From: Vibrio crassostreae 9ZC13
GTDB lineage: Bacteria > Pseudomonadota > Gammaproteobacteria > Enterobacterales > Vibrionaceae
Direction of reading: 5' to 3'
DNA: 64,000 nucleotides
Assembly: GCF_000272045.2 (NCBI RefSeq)
Contig: NZ_AJYZ02000019.1
Location: 1,424,446 to 1,488,445, forward strand
Below are positions 1 through 7,440 of the stretch, in pieces; position 1 is the first letter of the stretch, and each line of letters opens with the position of its first letter. The notes beneath the pieces are model-generated. The model made no database searches and had not been told where the DNA came from. It saw nothing but the letters and a program-made list of their open reading frames with translations. Position numbers and translations under genes: made by a program.

Positions 1-300
1 AACTGCAGACGTTGTAGTGTGATCGACAAGAATCGCGTTTGGCTTCATCGCTGCCAATGCGCCTGTTTCGCTGGTTGTCATGCTGCGTACGTCGTCATCG
101 TTGCCCACACAAACCAATACCACGTCAGCTTCCGCTACACATTCAGCCACAGATTCTGCCGCTTTACCTTGGTGTTTATCAGCCCAGTCTAGCGCTTTAC
201 TGTGAGTGCGGTTAAATACCGTTACTTCAAAACCGGCTTTGACTAGATGGCCTGCCATTGGGAAACCCATAACGCCTAGCCCGATAAAACTTACTTTCAT
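1..300 (-). CDS. NAD(P)-dependent 3-hydroxyisobutyrate dehydrogenase-family protein (partial)
   Basis: N-terminal 100 residues of a beta-hydroxyacid dehydrogenase; the rest lies left of the window. The protein opens with a Rossmann fold, MKVSFIGLGVMGFPMAGHLV, containing the GxGxMGxPMAxNL-type dinucleotide motif of the 6-phosphogluconate / 3-hydroxyisobutyrate / tartronate semialdehyde reductase family. It continues through VFNRTHSKALDW and a VVLVCVGNDDDV strand to the DHTTTSA segment, which is the substrate-binding DxST-type motif. A ribosome site (AAGGAG) precedes the ATG. Family membership is clear, but the substrate cannot be told from this part. A decayed LysR-type gene lies directly upstream on the same strand. 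Confidence 0.85.
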   Translation of the reverse strand, partial: MKVSFIGLGVMGFPMAGHLVKAGFEVTVFNRTHSKALDWADKHQGKAAESVAECVAEADVVLVCVGNDDDVRSMTTSETGALAAMKPNAILVDHTTTSAV

Positions 301-312
301 TTCTTTCTCCTT

Positions 313-495
313 TTATTTGACCAAACCATCGCTATGAAAAGATCGAACACTCTCAATCAATGCATCAATAAGCAGGGTCAAAGCCTTTGGCTGATATTTT
401 CTTTCTTTGTACACTAAATACGCTTGGCGATCACCCCGATGATACTCAGGGAGTACTTAAATCAGATTCATGTCGGGATAAGACGAACAATATAA
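313..495 (-). pseudogene. LysR-type regulator remnant (C-terminal end only)
   Basis: The minus strand encodes, in one frame, the typical end of a LysR effector domain: VLPEYHRGDRQAYLVYKE, then RKYQPKALTLLIDALIESV, ending at TAA (313-315). The order 'VLP-E-Y ... YLVY ... K(A/V)xxxIDxL' is the LysR C-terminal signature. An in-frame TAA interrupts the segment just before VLPEY, where related proteins read on (LFVYPDMNLI-stop-VLPEY). Further upstream more stops appear and no HTH domain can be found before the yebC terminator. It is therefore a decayed fragment. Its stop is 12 bases from the start of the dehydrogenase gene, so the original regulator may have been co-oriented with that gene. Confidence 0.6.
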
Positions 496-585
496 TGAAG
501 TTCAGCGATAAATCGCGACCAGAGAACGCTTTGTCAGCCGTACATTATGGAACGATGATCAAGGAAAATCAGGTATAACGTTCAT

Positions 586-615
586 AAAAAAACCGAGCAC
601 TAGGCTCGGTTTTTT
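586..615 (-). terminator. Intrinsic terminator after the YebC-family gene
   Basis: Inverted repeat CCGAGC (593-598) / GCTCGG (604-609) with a five-base loop, flanked by an A-tract on the left and a T-tract on the right. It can therefore work in both directions. It lies 24 bases past the stop of the leftward yebC-family gene. Confidence 0.85.
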
Positions 616-638
616 AATAACTTTTGTTACTGTAAAGA

Positions 639-1355
639 TTACAGCTCAGCGTTGTGGTAAACCTGCTGAACGTCATCACAGTCGTCAAGCATGTCTAAGA
701 ACTTCTGGAATTTCTCAGAATCTTCTTCAGCTACTGGCGTAGTTGTTTGAGGAACGAAAGTGATTTCCTCAACGTCTAGCGTTAGCTCTGGGAACGCAGT
801 GTTTAGTGCAGTCTTCGTTTTGAAGAACTCAGTCGTTGGAGCGAATACAGTGATTACACCGTCTTCTAGCTCAACGTCAGTCACGTCTACGTCTTCCATC
901 ATAAGCGTTTCTAGGATGATCTCGTCATCTTCGCCTTTGAACTGGAATACAGCTTGGTGAGCGAACATGTGAGAAACAGTACCTTCAACACCGATTTTCG
1001 CGCCAGTTTTAACGAAACATTGACGAACGTCTTGGAAAGTACGGTTGCCGTTATCAGTTAGACAGTCAACGATTACGCTTGTGCCACCTGGGCCAAAACC
1101 TTCGTAGCGAGCTGGTTGGAAGTCTTCACCGCCGCCGCCGTTCGCTTTATCGATCGCTTTTTCGATAACGTGTGCTGGTACTTGGTCTTTCTTCGCTTTA
1201 GCAATCAGGTGCTTAAGAGGTAGGTTCATGTCTGGGTCAGAGCTGCCGTTCTTAGCCAGTACGTAAATCTCTTTACCGTATTTAGAATAAACTTTAATTT
1301 TTGCGCCTGCAGTTTTCGCCATTGAGGCCTTGCGCACTTCAAAACTTCTTCCCAT
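639..1355 (-). CDS. YebC/PmpR-family DNA-binding regulatory protein
   Basis: A 238-residue YebC/TACO1-superfamily protein of the YeeN-like subgroup. The N-terminus [19 protein letters not shown] is typical of that subgroup rather than of YebC proper (which begins MAGHSKW). The conserved helical segment [19 protein letters not shown] is followed by the glycine run NGGGGEDF and the [13 protein letters not shown] loop, the hallmark of the family. Members bind DNA as transcription regulators or assist translation of proline stretches; which applies here is unknown. A ribosome site (AGAGAAG) sits before the first ATG. A YebC-family gene beside chromosome 2 origin genes is also known in other vibrios (family knowledge). 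Confidence 0.93.
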   Translation of the reverse strand: MGRSFEVRKASMAKTAGAKIKVYSKYGKEIYVLAKNGSSDPDMNLPLKHLIAKAKKDQVPAHVIEKAIDKANGGGGEDFQPARYEGFGPGGTSVIVDCLTDNGNRTFQDVRQCFVKTGAKIGVEGTVSHMFAHQAVFQFKGEDDEIILETLMMEDVDVTDVELEDGVITVFAPTTEFFKTKTALNTAFPELTLDVEEITFVPQTTTPVAEEDSEKFQKFLDMLDDCDDVQQVYHNAEL

Positions 1356-1451
1356 CGGGATCTTCTCTCTGATTCAATTAACGGTGCAAATTCTAGCAAA
1401 TTACTGTGTCATTTCAATTCTACAGCACTGCTGGGCAAGGTTTGTCTGCGT

Positions 1452-1661
1452 TTATGCGACACCCATTACCCGTTTGTATTTTTCTACAGACTGTTCAAAC
1501 CACACCTTTTCATCTGGGTCACCTAGCTTCATTGCTTCTTCAACAATGGCTTCAGGGCCACATTTCGCTTGCTTCAGTTTCCATACAAGAAACGATGCTT
1601 GCTTATCCAGTTCGATTTTATTTTTCTCGCTGGGTGGAAGGAGTGAAAGGTTGATAGACAT
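1452..1661 (-). CDS. Small conserved Vibrio protein, DUF3283-like
   Basis: A 69-residue protein beginning MSINLSLLPPSEKNKIELDK and ending YKRVMGVA. It is mostly charged and helical, with no signal peptide or membrane segment. I chose this start over an upstream ATG at 1718 because AAGG lies eight bases before it and the upstream extension (MRLLYDIFLGQ...) reads like untranslated leader. It resembles the small DUF3283 proteins found in vibrios, a match made from memory and not verified. Function unknown. It sits between the yebC-family gene and the IS-disturbed region. Confidence 0.75.
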   Translation of the reverse strand: MSINLSLLPPSEKNKIELDKQASFLVWKLKQAKCGPEAIVEEAMKLGDPDEKVWFEQSVEKYKRVMGVA

Positions 1662-1877
1662 TGCTAGCCTTCGTCTGTAATACACTTGGCCGAGAAATAT
1701 ATCATAGAGCAGCCTCATAAAACCAATACTATGAGTAGTAGAAAGGATTTATGAGACAAGAAACCAAGCAAGTGCTGATGTAGGTCAAGCTAGTTTGGGA
1801 AAGTGCGTTTGGTGAAGAGCAACTAAAAAGTGAAAAGCAGAGTTTTGAAAGTTAGCTTACTAAACAACAAAAAGGCG

Positions 1878-2221
1878 TTAAGGATCGATCGATAATGATT
1901 GATAGAATAAAATTGGACCCTTAGATATCTTCTGATTTAGTTCAATAGCTCTTTTTATATCTAACCGCTTTCCATAAGCTAGCACTTCTCTTGTAGCCTC
2001 AACATACCCTTCTAATAACTCTAACGATGCTTCCATTCCGAGAATATAGAGATTCATTCTAGCCTTACGCAAAGTTAGATTACTATTGAATGAATTTAGG
2101 TAAGCTGTTTTCAAAGAGCCGTCATCGACTTGATCTCTTAGATAATTCGCTAATGTAGTCGTATAAATCGCCATTAAATGCTCAAATTCTGCTACATCAT
2201 TTGCAGTTTTCATTGGCGTTG
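1878..2221 (-). pseudogene. 3' fragment of a small host gene cut by insertion sequences
   Basis: An open frame encodes about 114 residues from the IS border to the stop, including MKTANDVAEFEHLMAIYTTT and LRKARMNLYILGMEASLEL. The segment is helical and has no motif I recognise. The frame opens inside the end of the adjacent IS110-type element (its first codons, ATGGAAGTGTCC, belong to the IS inverted repeat), so the native start is missing. A 5' fragment in the same orientation and of similar style lies on the far side of the two IS elements (4522-4741). The simplest reading is one gene of roughly 190 residues split by the insertions, which is an inference. A possible internal start at Met (about 2213) could still give a short product. 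Confidence 0.5.
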
Positions 2222-2227
2222 TTAATG

Positions 2228-2241
2228 ATATGGACACTTCC
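2228..2241 (+). repeat. Left subterminal inverted repeat of the IS1111-group element
   Basis: ATATGGACACTTCC, the exact reverse complement of 3506-3519. It lies 47 bases before the transposase start. Confidence 0.8.
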
Positions 2242-2288
2242 ACCCACCGTCTAAACTTATAGTCGGTAACATAAATGAGGAAGAGACC

Positions 2289-3317
2289 ATGACCATTGCA
2301 ACTTTAGGTATCGACTTAGCTAAATCTTCTTTTGCTCTTCACGGAGTAGATTCATCAGGCAAAGTTCTTTTGAAGAAAAATATCAGCAGAAAGAAGTTGT
2401 CCGAAACGTTGACCAATATGCCCCCTTGTCTTGTTGGTATGGAAGCTTGCTCCAGTGCTCATTATTGGGCAAGAGTATTCAAGCAATTTGGTCATGACGT
2501 TAAACTTATGCCTCCGCAGTTTGTTAAGCCCTATGTGAAATCAAATAAGAACGATACCGCTGATGCTGAAGCAATCTGTGAAGCGGTAACTCGCCCTAAC
2601 ATGCGTTTCGTACCTATAAAATCGATTGAACAGCAATCAATCCTTTCTGTTCACAAAGCTAGAGAAAGGTTAGTTTCAATGAAAACTGGCCAAACTAATC
2701 AATTACGTGGGTTGCTGGCTGAGTTTGGTCTTGTCTTTCCTAAAGGAAGTGCATCACTTAACAAGCAGCTCCCTCTGGTTTTAGAGGATGCTGAAAATAA
2801 TTTGACGCCACCGATTCGCTGCGTGGTTACTCATTTAAAAGAACTAATTGATGAGCTTTCTTCACGAATTAGTGCGTTAACAAAAGAAATTGAACAATGG
2901 CACAGTACGAATGTTGATTCTAAAAGAATCGCAGAGATCCCTGGAATTGGCCCTATAACTGCCACCGCACTTGTTGCAAGTATAGGTGACCCCGCATCTT
3001 TTAATAATGGACGGCAGGTATCTGCATGGATTGGACTTGTACCTAAGCAGTTTTCAACGGGTGGCAAACAAGTATTGCTTGGTATAAGCAAGCGGGGGGA
3101 TGGCTATTTACGAAGACTACTAGTGCATGGTGCAAGAGCTGTTCTTGGGCACTTAAAGCAACAGCCAACCACTTATACTCACCGCTGGTTGAATGACTTA
3201 CTGAAACGAAAACACAAGAATGTTGCAATAGTCGCACTAGCTAATCGGAATGCTCGAATTGCATGGGCTTTATTGGCTAATCAGCAACACTATAATCCTG
3301 AATTACTATCTATCTAA
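2289..3317 (+). CDS. IS110/IS1111-group DEDD transposase (recombinase)
   Basis: 342 residues. The N-terminal RuvC-like domain (DEDD_Tnp_IS110) shows the acidic residues in order: GIDLAKSS (Asp near residue 9), MEACSSAHYWAR (Glu near 52) and the paired Asp of NDTADAEAICEA. A helical linker follows. The C-terminal Transposase_20 domain has the helix-hairpin-helix-like PGIGPITATALVASIGD, then RQVSAWIGLVPKQFSTGGK and GISKRGDGYLRRLL, which carry the conserved serine region needed for strand exchange. Length and domain order are normal and the frame is intact, so the enzyme looks active. A good ribosome site (GAGGAAGAG) precedes the ATG. Members cut and join using a guide RNA made from their own non-coding end (recent family knowledge). 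Confidence 0.95.
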   Translation: MTIATLGIDLAKSSFALHGVDSSGKVLLKKNISRKKLSETLTNMPPCLVGMEACSSAHYWARVFKQFGHDVKLMPPQFVKPYVKSNKNDTADAEAICEAVTRPNMRFVPIKSIEQQSILSVHKARERLVSMKTGQTNQLRGLLAEFGLVFPKGSASLNKQLPLVLEDAENNLTPPIRCVVTHLKELIDELSSRISALTKEIEQWHSTNVDSKRIAEIPGIGPITATALVASIGDPASFNNGRQVSAWIGLVPKQFSTGGKQVLLGISKRGDGYLRRLLVHGARAVLGHLKQQPTTYTHRWLNDLLKRKHKNVAIVALANRNARIAWALLANQQHYNPELLSI

Positions 3318-3505
3318 AATTGCGCATGAAGTGGAAATGAGAAAACAGGTAAGACCGTGAGTATGGAACTCTGATTTGATCTTAGGACTTTCAAGTTCGT
3401 GTTGTTGATAAGAGCATGCTCAGCGGAAATCATTAAGAGTCCTTGAACTCGGATATATGTCTGCAATCTTTTACCTAAAACTTTCAGATTTACTACTTGC
3501 CAATA
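3318..3505 (+). ncRNA. Candidate bridge/seek RNA region of the IS1111-group element
   Basis: About 190 non-coding bases lie between the transposase stop and the right subterminal repeat. In the IS1111 group the guide RNA is encoded downstream of the transposase gene, which matches the long right end and short left end here. The stretch can fold: AGGACT (3384-3389) pairs with AGTCCT (3438-3443), enclosing a loop that contains the perfect palindrome GAGCATGCTC (3412-3421). No open frame of note lies in it. Call made by position and family knowledge; the RNA itself is not proven. Confidence 0.4.
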
Positions 3506-3519
3506 GGAAGTGTCCATAT
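3506..3519 (+). repeat. Right subterminal inverted repeat of the IS1111-group element
   Basis: GGAAGTGTCCATAT, a perfect 14-bp complement of 2228-2241. It marks the right end of the element; the next element begins within a few bases. Confidence 0.8.
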
Positions 3520-3520
3520 A

Positions 3521-4521
3521 TGATCAAATCAGCTTGAAGATCAACGACACCATATGTAGCTAGCCGTTAGCTTCTAACGGGCATACCTAGTCCTATGACT
3601 TTGTTAATCGCTTTGACATTCGCCATGATTTCGCCCACTTGAGCGTTGTAACATCTCAAGCTCAATTTATCGCTTGTTAGTCCTTTATATCGGGACATAG
3701 CAGTCTCAGATATTGAACGATAGTGATAACCAGACTCTGTTTTCCATTCCGATATTGTTCCATCTCTCAGAGCCATTACCGCTTTGTTTCTGGGATGACC
3801 GTCTTCCCAAAGAGCTGCATTCTTTCGAGGCGGTATTAACGGAGTACAGCCTTTATTTTTCAGAGTCTCGTGGCAATTTTTTGTGTCATATGCTCCATCG
3901 GCGGATACGGCAGCGACCTTTCTACGTAGTGGGTTGAGTAACGTCGGTAACACTTCACTATCGCCTACATTTACAAGACTGACTTCCGCACTAATCGCTT
4001 CGTGAGTATCCACATCCACAGCTAAGTGCAGTTTGCGCCATGTCCTACGTTTTTCTGTACCATGCTTTTTCACTTTCCACTCCCCCTCACCAAAGACTTT
4101 GAGGCCAGTAGAATCAATGGCTATATGGCGAATAGCCCCTCTCGATTTATTGCGATATTTGACCTGAACTGTCTTCGAGCGTTTACTGATACAGGTGTAG
4201 TCAGGGGACGTTAGTGGAACATCTAATAGCTCAAAGATAGAGTCGATAAAGCCTTGAAGAGCACGTAAAGGAAGAGAGAAGATGCCCTTAATCATCAAGG
4301 CGGTTTCAATCGCTGTATCAGAGTACTGAAAGCCTCTCCCACGCTTACCATGATGAGTTTTGCATCGCCATGCATCTACGGCTGAATCATCTATCCAGAA
4401 TGTAACCGAACCACGTTTACAAAGAGCCTTATTGTACTCCGTCCAGTTAGTTATCTTCTTGTTTGCTTTACCCATATCACCACCATTCCAATCGTTTCAA
4501 TCGTTTCAAATGATCAGATCA
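3521..4521 (-). mobile_element. IS5-family insertion sequence
   Basis: About 1 kb holding one transposase gene. Imperfect terminal inverted repeats are proposed: the left end TGATCAAATCAGCTTGAA (3521-3538) against the right end read inward, TGATCTGATCATTTGAA, about 14 of 18 matching with one gap. No flanking target duplication is visible. That may be because the left side now borders the IS110-type element, or because my tips are a few bases off. Confidence 0.7.
3567..4475 (-). CDS. IS5-family DDE transposase
   Basis: 302 residues, intact, of the IS903-like branch. The N-terminus carries the DUF4372/Transposase_IS4-like region (WTEYNKALCKRGSVTFWIDD, then GRGFQYSDTAIETALMIKG). The DDE catalytic triad can be placed: Asp in AIDSTGLKVFGEGEWKVKKH, Asp in VSADGAYDTKNCHE and Glu in SISETAMSRYKGL, the last within the Y-(2)-R-(3)-E-(6)-K-type signature region. 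Length is normal for the branch. The ATG is followed by a lysine-rich start, MGKANKKITNW. The element interrupts a small host gene on its right side. Confidence 0.93.
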   Translation of the reverse strand: MGKANKKITNWTEYNKALCKRGSVTFWIDDSAVDAWRCKTHHGKRGRGFQYSDTAIETALMIKGIFSLPLRALQGFIDSIFELLDVPLTSPDYTCISKRSKTVQVKYRNKSRGAIRHIAIDSTGLKVFGEGEWKVKKHGTEKRRTWRKLHLAVDVDTHEAISAEVSLVNVGDSEVLPTLLNPLRRKVAAVSADGAYDTKNCHETLKNKGCTPLIPPRKNAALWEDGHPRNKAVMALRDGTISEWKTESGYHYRSISETAMSRYKGLTSDKLSLRCYNAQVGEIMANVKAINKVIGLGMPVRS

Positions 4522-4741
4522 CAGGACTTGGAAAAGGTTCAACTAATTTGGGCAACAACGCCGTTTTCATTAACAGATCATTCCGCAGCTTTTGAGCGTC
4601 TTTCTTTTCGTCATTGTCGTTATTCAACTTTGTTAAAAGATAAGTTGATGCTGCACCAACTAAACCACCACATAATGTCCCTAATACAGGAAACCCAGAC
4701 TTAACTATATCGTTATATAATTGTATTTCTTCATTTGTCAT
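4522..4741 (-). pseudogene. 5' fragment of a small membrane protein gene cut by the IS5 element
   Basis: Begins MTNEEIQLYNDIVKSGFPVL and has one hydrophobic stretch (LGTLCGGLVGAASTYLL) followed by a charged helix (NDNDEKKDAQKLRNDLL). The frame stops at once where IS5 sequence starts (about 4521). It thus looks like the head of a gene whose tail is the fragment at 1878-2221: an N-terminal membrane anchor followed by a helical cytoplasmic region. No family recognised. The 135 bases between this start and the Fic gene hold nothing I can name. Confidence 0.5.
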
Positions 4742-4876
4742 TGTATTTGCACATTTTAATAGTAGTAAAAAGAAGGAGCGAGATTTAACCTATAAGTTGG
4801 CTCGTTTAACAACCTTCTGTGGCTAAAGAACTGCCAACATTCTCAGCACCTTTAAGTATATAAATTGAAGTGAGCC

Positions 4877-5977
4877 CTACTCCGGCAACAGATAGCGCGT
4901 GCTTCTGCCACCAGAACCAGATTTAACTAAGCAGCCATGCTCAATCAAAGCATTCAAATGACGTGTTGCTGTAGCACTGCTCACCTTTGCTACTTTCTGA
5001 TATTGGCTGGCATTGATACCTTCTGAAAAATCACCATCGAGCATCCTATTCAGCACTTTTACTTGTTCTGCCGTAAGCTTGGTTTGATCGATGCTGCGCC
5101 AATAGTTAGTCTTATATACAGTTTGGTCTACCTCAGCGAAAACCCCTGTAAACGTCTCGTCTAACGTATCTAAGAACCACATCAACCATTCGCTAATATC
5201 GAGTCCCCCTTTCTGGGTTCGCTCCAATATCTCGTAGTAATGCTTGCGGTTAGCGAGAATTCCCACCGACATCGCATAGAAGCGTACCGACTGCTGCTCG
5301 GCCTGTGCTAACGCCAAGTCGGTCAACAATCGAGTAATACGACCATTACCATCATCTAACGGGTGTAAGGTGATAAACCAAAGGTGAGTGATTGCGGCTC
5401 GCAATAGAGGATCGAGTGTGGCGTCAGTAAGTGAATCATTAAACCATTTGATAAATGTATCTAGCTCAGCATCAAGAATGTCTCGGCTAGGCGCTTCAAA
5501 GTGCACGGTTGGGCGGTCAATTCTTCCTGATACCACTTGCATCGGAGCGTCACCTCGTAGCTGACCTCCAACTACAGGGTTAAACATGGTGTAGCCTTGA
5601 GGAAACAGTCTATCGTGCCAATGTAAGATCCTATCAAGCGCTAGTGGCTCTGTTAGGTTCTGCACCGCATCCAACATAATTTCAGCTAGGCCATCGGTTT
5701 GTTCTGTCGTTGGAAAAGGTCGATCTTCACTGACACCGAGTTTATTGGCTAAAGAAGACCGGACCGAGAAAGCATTAAGCTTTTCTCCCTCAATCGCACT
5801 GGAATGGACTATGTTCGCTAATAAGGTGTCGAGCATGGTTTGGGATTGATCTGCCGACTGTGAGGTAATCTTGCCCAATAGAATGCCCTGATTAAGCCGT
5901 ACTTCTCTTAACCTCACGCCTATTTTCTGATTATCCCAAACAAAGTTTGGCCAATTATCTTGCTGCCAAATCCACAT
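4877..5977 (-). CDS. Fic-domain protein with C-terminal winged helix (class II)
   Basis: 366 residues. The DUF4172-type N-terminus starts MWIWQQDNWPNFVWDNQ, and I use this Met rather than one four codons upstream because GGGGTG precedes it at the right spacing. The inhibitory helix motif SSAIEGEKL ((S/T)xxxEG) lies before the Fic core, making this class II and self-inhibited. The catalytic loop is HPLDDGNGRITR, matching HxFx(D/E)GNGRxxR with Leu for Phe. Fic enzymes transfer AMP (or related groups) from nucleotides onto protein hydroxyls. The last 70 residues (KVSSATATRHLNALIEHGCL) form a winged-helix DNA-binding domain, so the protein may also bind its own promoter, where repeated palindromes lie. 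No separate antitoxin gene is present. Confidence 0.92.
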   Translation of the reverse strand: MWIWQQDNWPNFVWDNQKIGVRLREVRLNQGILLGKITSQSADQSQTMLDTLLANIVHSSAIEGEKLNAFSVRSSLANKLGVSEDRPFPTTEQTDGLAEIMLDAVQNLTEPLALDRILHWHDRLFPQGYTMFNPVVGGQLRGDAPMQVVSGRIDRPTVHFEAPSRDILDAELDTFIKWFNDSLTDATLDPLLRAAITHLWFITLHPLDDGNGRITRLLTDLALAQAEQQSVRFYAMSVGILANRKHYYEILERTQKGGLDISEWLMWFLDTLDETFTGVFAEVDQTVYKTNYWRSIDQTKLTAEQVKVLNRMLDGDFSEGINASQYQKVAKVSSATATRHLNALIEHGCLVKSGSGGRSTRYLLPE

Positions 5978-6005
5978 ATTACACCCCATAATGCGAAAGT
6001 ATCAC

Positions 6006-6060
6006 TTATTCAACTCATACTATGAGCTGTTTAAGGCAATTATTCAACTCACATTATGAG
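6006..6060. promoter_or_regulatory. Tandem operator-like repeats upstream of the Fic gene
   Basis: Two 21-base direct repeats, 6006-6026 and 6040-6060, differ at two positions and start 34 bases apart, about three helical turns. The first contains the perfect palindrome CTCATA-C-TATGAG; the second contains CTCACATTATGAG. A third half-site (ATAATGAGTT) follows at about 6065-6074. They lie 29-97 bases upstream of the Fic start, in its promoter region. The obvious candidate ligand is the winged helix of the Fic protein itself (inference). Confidence 0.6.
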
Positions 6061-6118
6061 CCGAATAATGAGTTAATCGCATCACAGAGGTTGCAAGAGT
6101 AACTCCTAACCTACAAAA

Positions 6119-6457
6119 CTATTCACTCACCGCGAACACATCGCAGCGTGAGGCGCAGATGAAGTCATTTTTGTGCAGGCCTTTGATTGAGTGGCTCCAC
6201 CAAGTGACGGTGACTTTGCCCCACTCCAATAAGATCGAAGGATGGTGGAACTCTTCTTCTGCCAGTTCTGACACTATGTTGCTGAATGCCCATGCTTGCT
6301 TGTAGTTCTTAAACTTGAACACCTTCTCAAGCTGCGGGATGCCGTCTCTTTCGATGATCTGCCAGTCTGACAACTCCAACAGTAAAGATTGTTGTTCATC
6401 TTCACTTAGGGCAATCGCGTCGATACTGCAGGCTTCGCATTTTTGTTCATTCAACAT
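6119..6457 (-). CDS. phhB: Pterin-4a-carbinolamine dehydratase
   Basis: 112 residues starting [20 protein letters not shown]. The enzyme regenerates the tetrahydropterin cofactor after each phenylalanine hydroxylation by dehydrating 4a-hydroxytetrahydropterin. Family marks are [20 protein letters not shown], the paired histidines of [20 protein letters not shown], and the late [15 protein letters not shown]. The start is set by the overlap with phhA: ATG lies 11 bases inside the phhA 3' end, a usual sign of translational coupling. A longer frame upstream is only phhA sequence in another frame. Confidence 0.95.
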   Translation of the reverse strand: MLNEQKCEACSIDAIALSEDEQQSLLLELSDWQIIERDGIPQLEKVFKFKNYKQAWAFSNIVSELAEEEFHHPSILLEWGKVTVTWWSHSIKGLHKNDFICASRCDVFAVSE

Positions 6458-7241
6458 GTGTTGGTTCCTTGGGTTCAAAAAGTGGTGGTAGTAACCCCGC
6501 ATCGATGGCGAGATCAGCTTGCTGTAATAGGTTTTCCTGACTGATTTTAAAGAGCTCAGATAGCTCGTCGATCACGTAATATTTCGGCTGCATGATGTCG
6601 ATACGATAAGGCGTTCTTAAAACCGTTTGCAGATCGAACCGCTCGCGAACGGCCAAATCCCCTCCCAACGCATACATAGTTTCCGCTGGAGACGAAAGAA
6701 TGCCACCGCCATAGATTTTCAGTTGTTGGCCTTCTTTTACTAAACCGAACTCAACCGTAAACCAATACAAACGGGCAAGATAAGCGCGCTGTTTAGATGT
6801 GGCGGCTTGGCCTAGTTTTCCATAATGCTCAGTGAAAGCCGCGAAATCGGCATTAGTGAGCATGGCACAATGGCCGAAAATTTCATGAAAGAAATCAGGT
6901 TCTTGTAAGTAATCGAACTCGTCTCGCGTTCTCAGAAATGTCGCAACTGGGAATTTCTTATTGGCGAGCAAATCAAAGAATCGGTCGAAATCGATCAATG
7001 CAGGCACAGGCTGAACTTGCCAACCGGTTGTTTCCATTAGCACTTTATTTATCTCTGGCAGCTGGGGAACTCTGTCTAATGGTAGATCCAGCAAGGTCAA
7101 ACCGTGCAAATAAGCATCGCATGCGCGGTCATTAATCACGTCCAGTTGCCTTTTCACTAAGTCGTGCCAAATAGCGTCTTCTTCGAGGCTCCACTCAACC
7201 CATCCCTCTTGGCTCACGGGCTTAGAATGATATTGAGTCAT
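6447..7241 (-). CDS. phhA: Phenylalanine-4-hydroxylase
   Basis: 264 residues, the usual size for bacterial monomeric enzymes without a regulatory ACT domain. It converts phenylalanine to tyrosine using tetrahydropterin and a non-haem iron. The iron ligands are visible as His119 and His124 in [11 protein letters not shown] and Glu164 in FTVEFGLV, the 2-His-1-Glu facial triad. The substrate-side motif [16 protein letters not shown] is also present. It is cotranscribed with phhB. A TyrR-type box lies about 90 bases upstream, between this gene and the divergent acetoacetyl-CoA synthetase, so induction by aromatic amino acids is likely. Confidence 0.96.
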   Translation of the reverse strand: MTQYHSKPVSQEGWVEWSLEEDAIWHDLVKRQLDVINDRACDAYLHGLTLLDLPLDRVPQLPEINKVLMETTGWQVQPVPALIDFDRFFDLLANKKFPVATFLRTRDEFDYLQEPDFFHEIFGHCAMLTNADFAAFTEHYGKLGQAATSKQRAYLARLYWFTVEFGLVKEGQQLKIYGGGILSSPAETMYALGGDLAVRERFDLQTVLRTPYRIDIMQPKYYVIDELSELFKISQENLLQQADLAIDAGLLPPLFEPKEPTHVE

Positions 7242-7329
7242 TACACTCCTCCTTTCGAATGTCTCACTTTAAGCCTATCTCCACTCCTTATAAGCGCCAA
7301 TTTGCGCGATTTTTCGAAATAAGCGATCG

Positions 7330-7347
7330 TGTAACATTTTATTTACA
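7330..7347. promoter_or_regulatory. TyrR/PhhR-type box between phhA and acetoacetyl-CoA synthetase
   Basis: TGTAACATTTTATTTACA fits the TyrR consensus TGTAAA-N6-TTTACA with one mismatch. It sits in the divergent intergenic region and could act on both genes. A matching box lies upstream of hpd. Confidence 0.6.
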
Positions 7348-7440
7348 CAATTCCACCAAGCGCTTATTTTGCTGAACTTTTGACTTTGTAAAACCTAAAT
7401 ACCAGACTGAAAACGTTAACTTTTTGTTAAAGGTAAAGGA

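Larger units (their letters stand above)
2222..3525 (+). mobile_element. IS110-family element, IS1111 group
   Basis: A DEDD transposase gene is bracketed by a 14-bp inverted repeat (2228-2241 and 3506-3519). Subterminal inverted repeats are the mark of the IS1111 branch; classical IS110 elements have none. The left non-coding end is short (about 60 bp) and the right one long (about 190 bp). Exact tips cannot be set from one copy; they are placed a few bases outside the repeats. The right tip abuts the IS5-family element. Confidence 0.8.

Noticed and set aside
387..578. Forward open frame of 63 codons
   Set aside because: No ribosome site or family features; the opposite strand carries a clear LysR-type C-terminal remnant.
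1878..4741. Composite transposon or genomic island
   Set aside because: The two insertion sequences are of different families and sit side by side, with no cargo between them.
4877..5977. Fic gene as half of a toxin-antitoxin pair
   Set aside because: The inhibitory SxxxEG helix is within the same protein (class II), and no small antitoxin gene is adjacent.
7242..7440. Sigma-54 promoter for phhA
   Set aside because: A TGGCGC element exists on the minus strand but the required TTGC at -12 is missing; the TyrR-type box explains regulation better.
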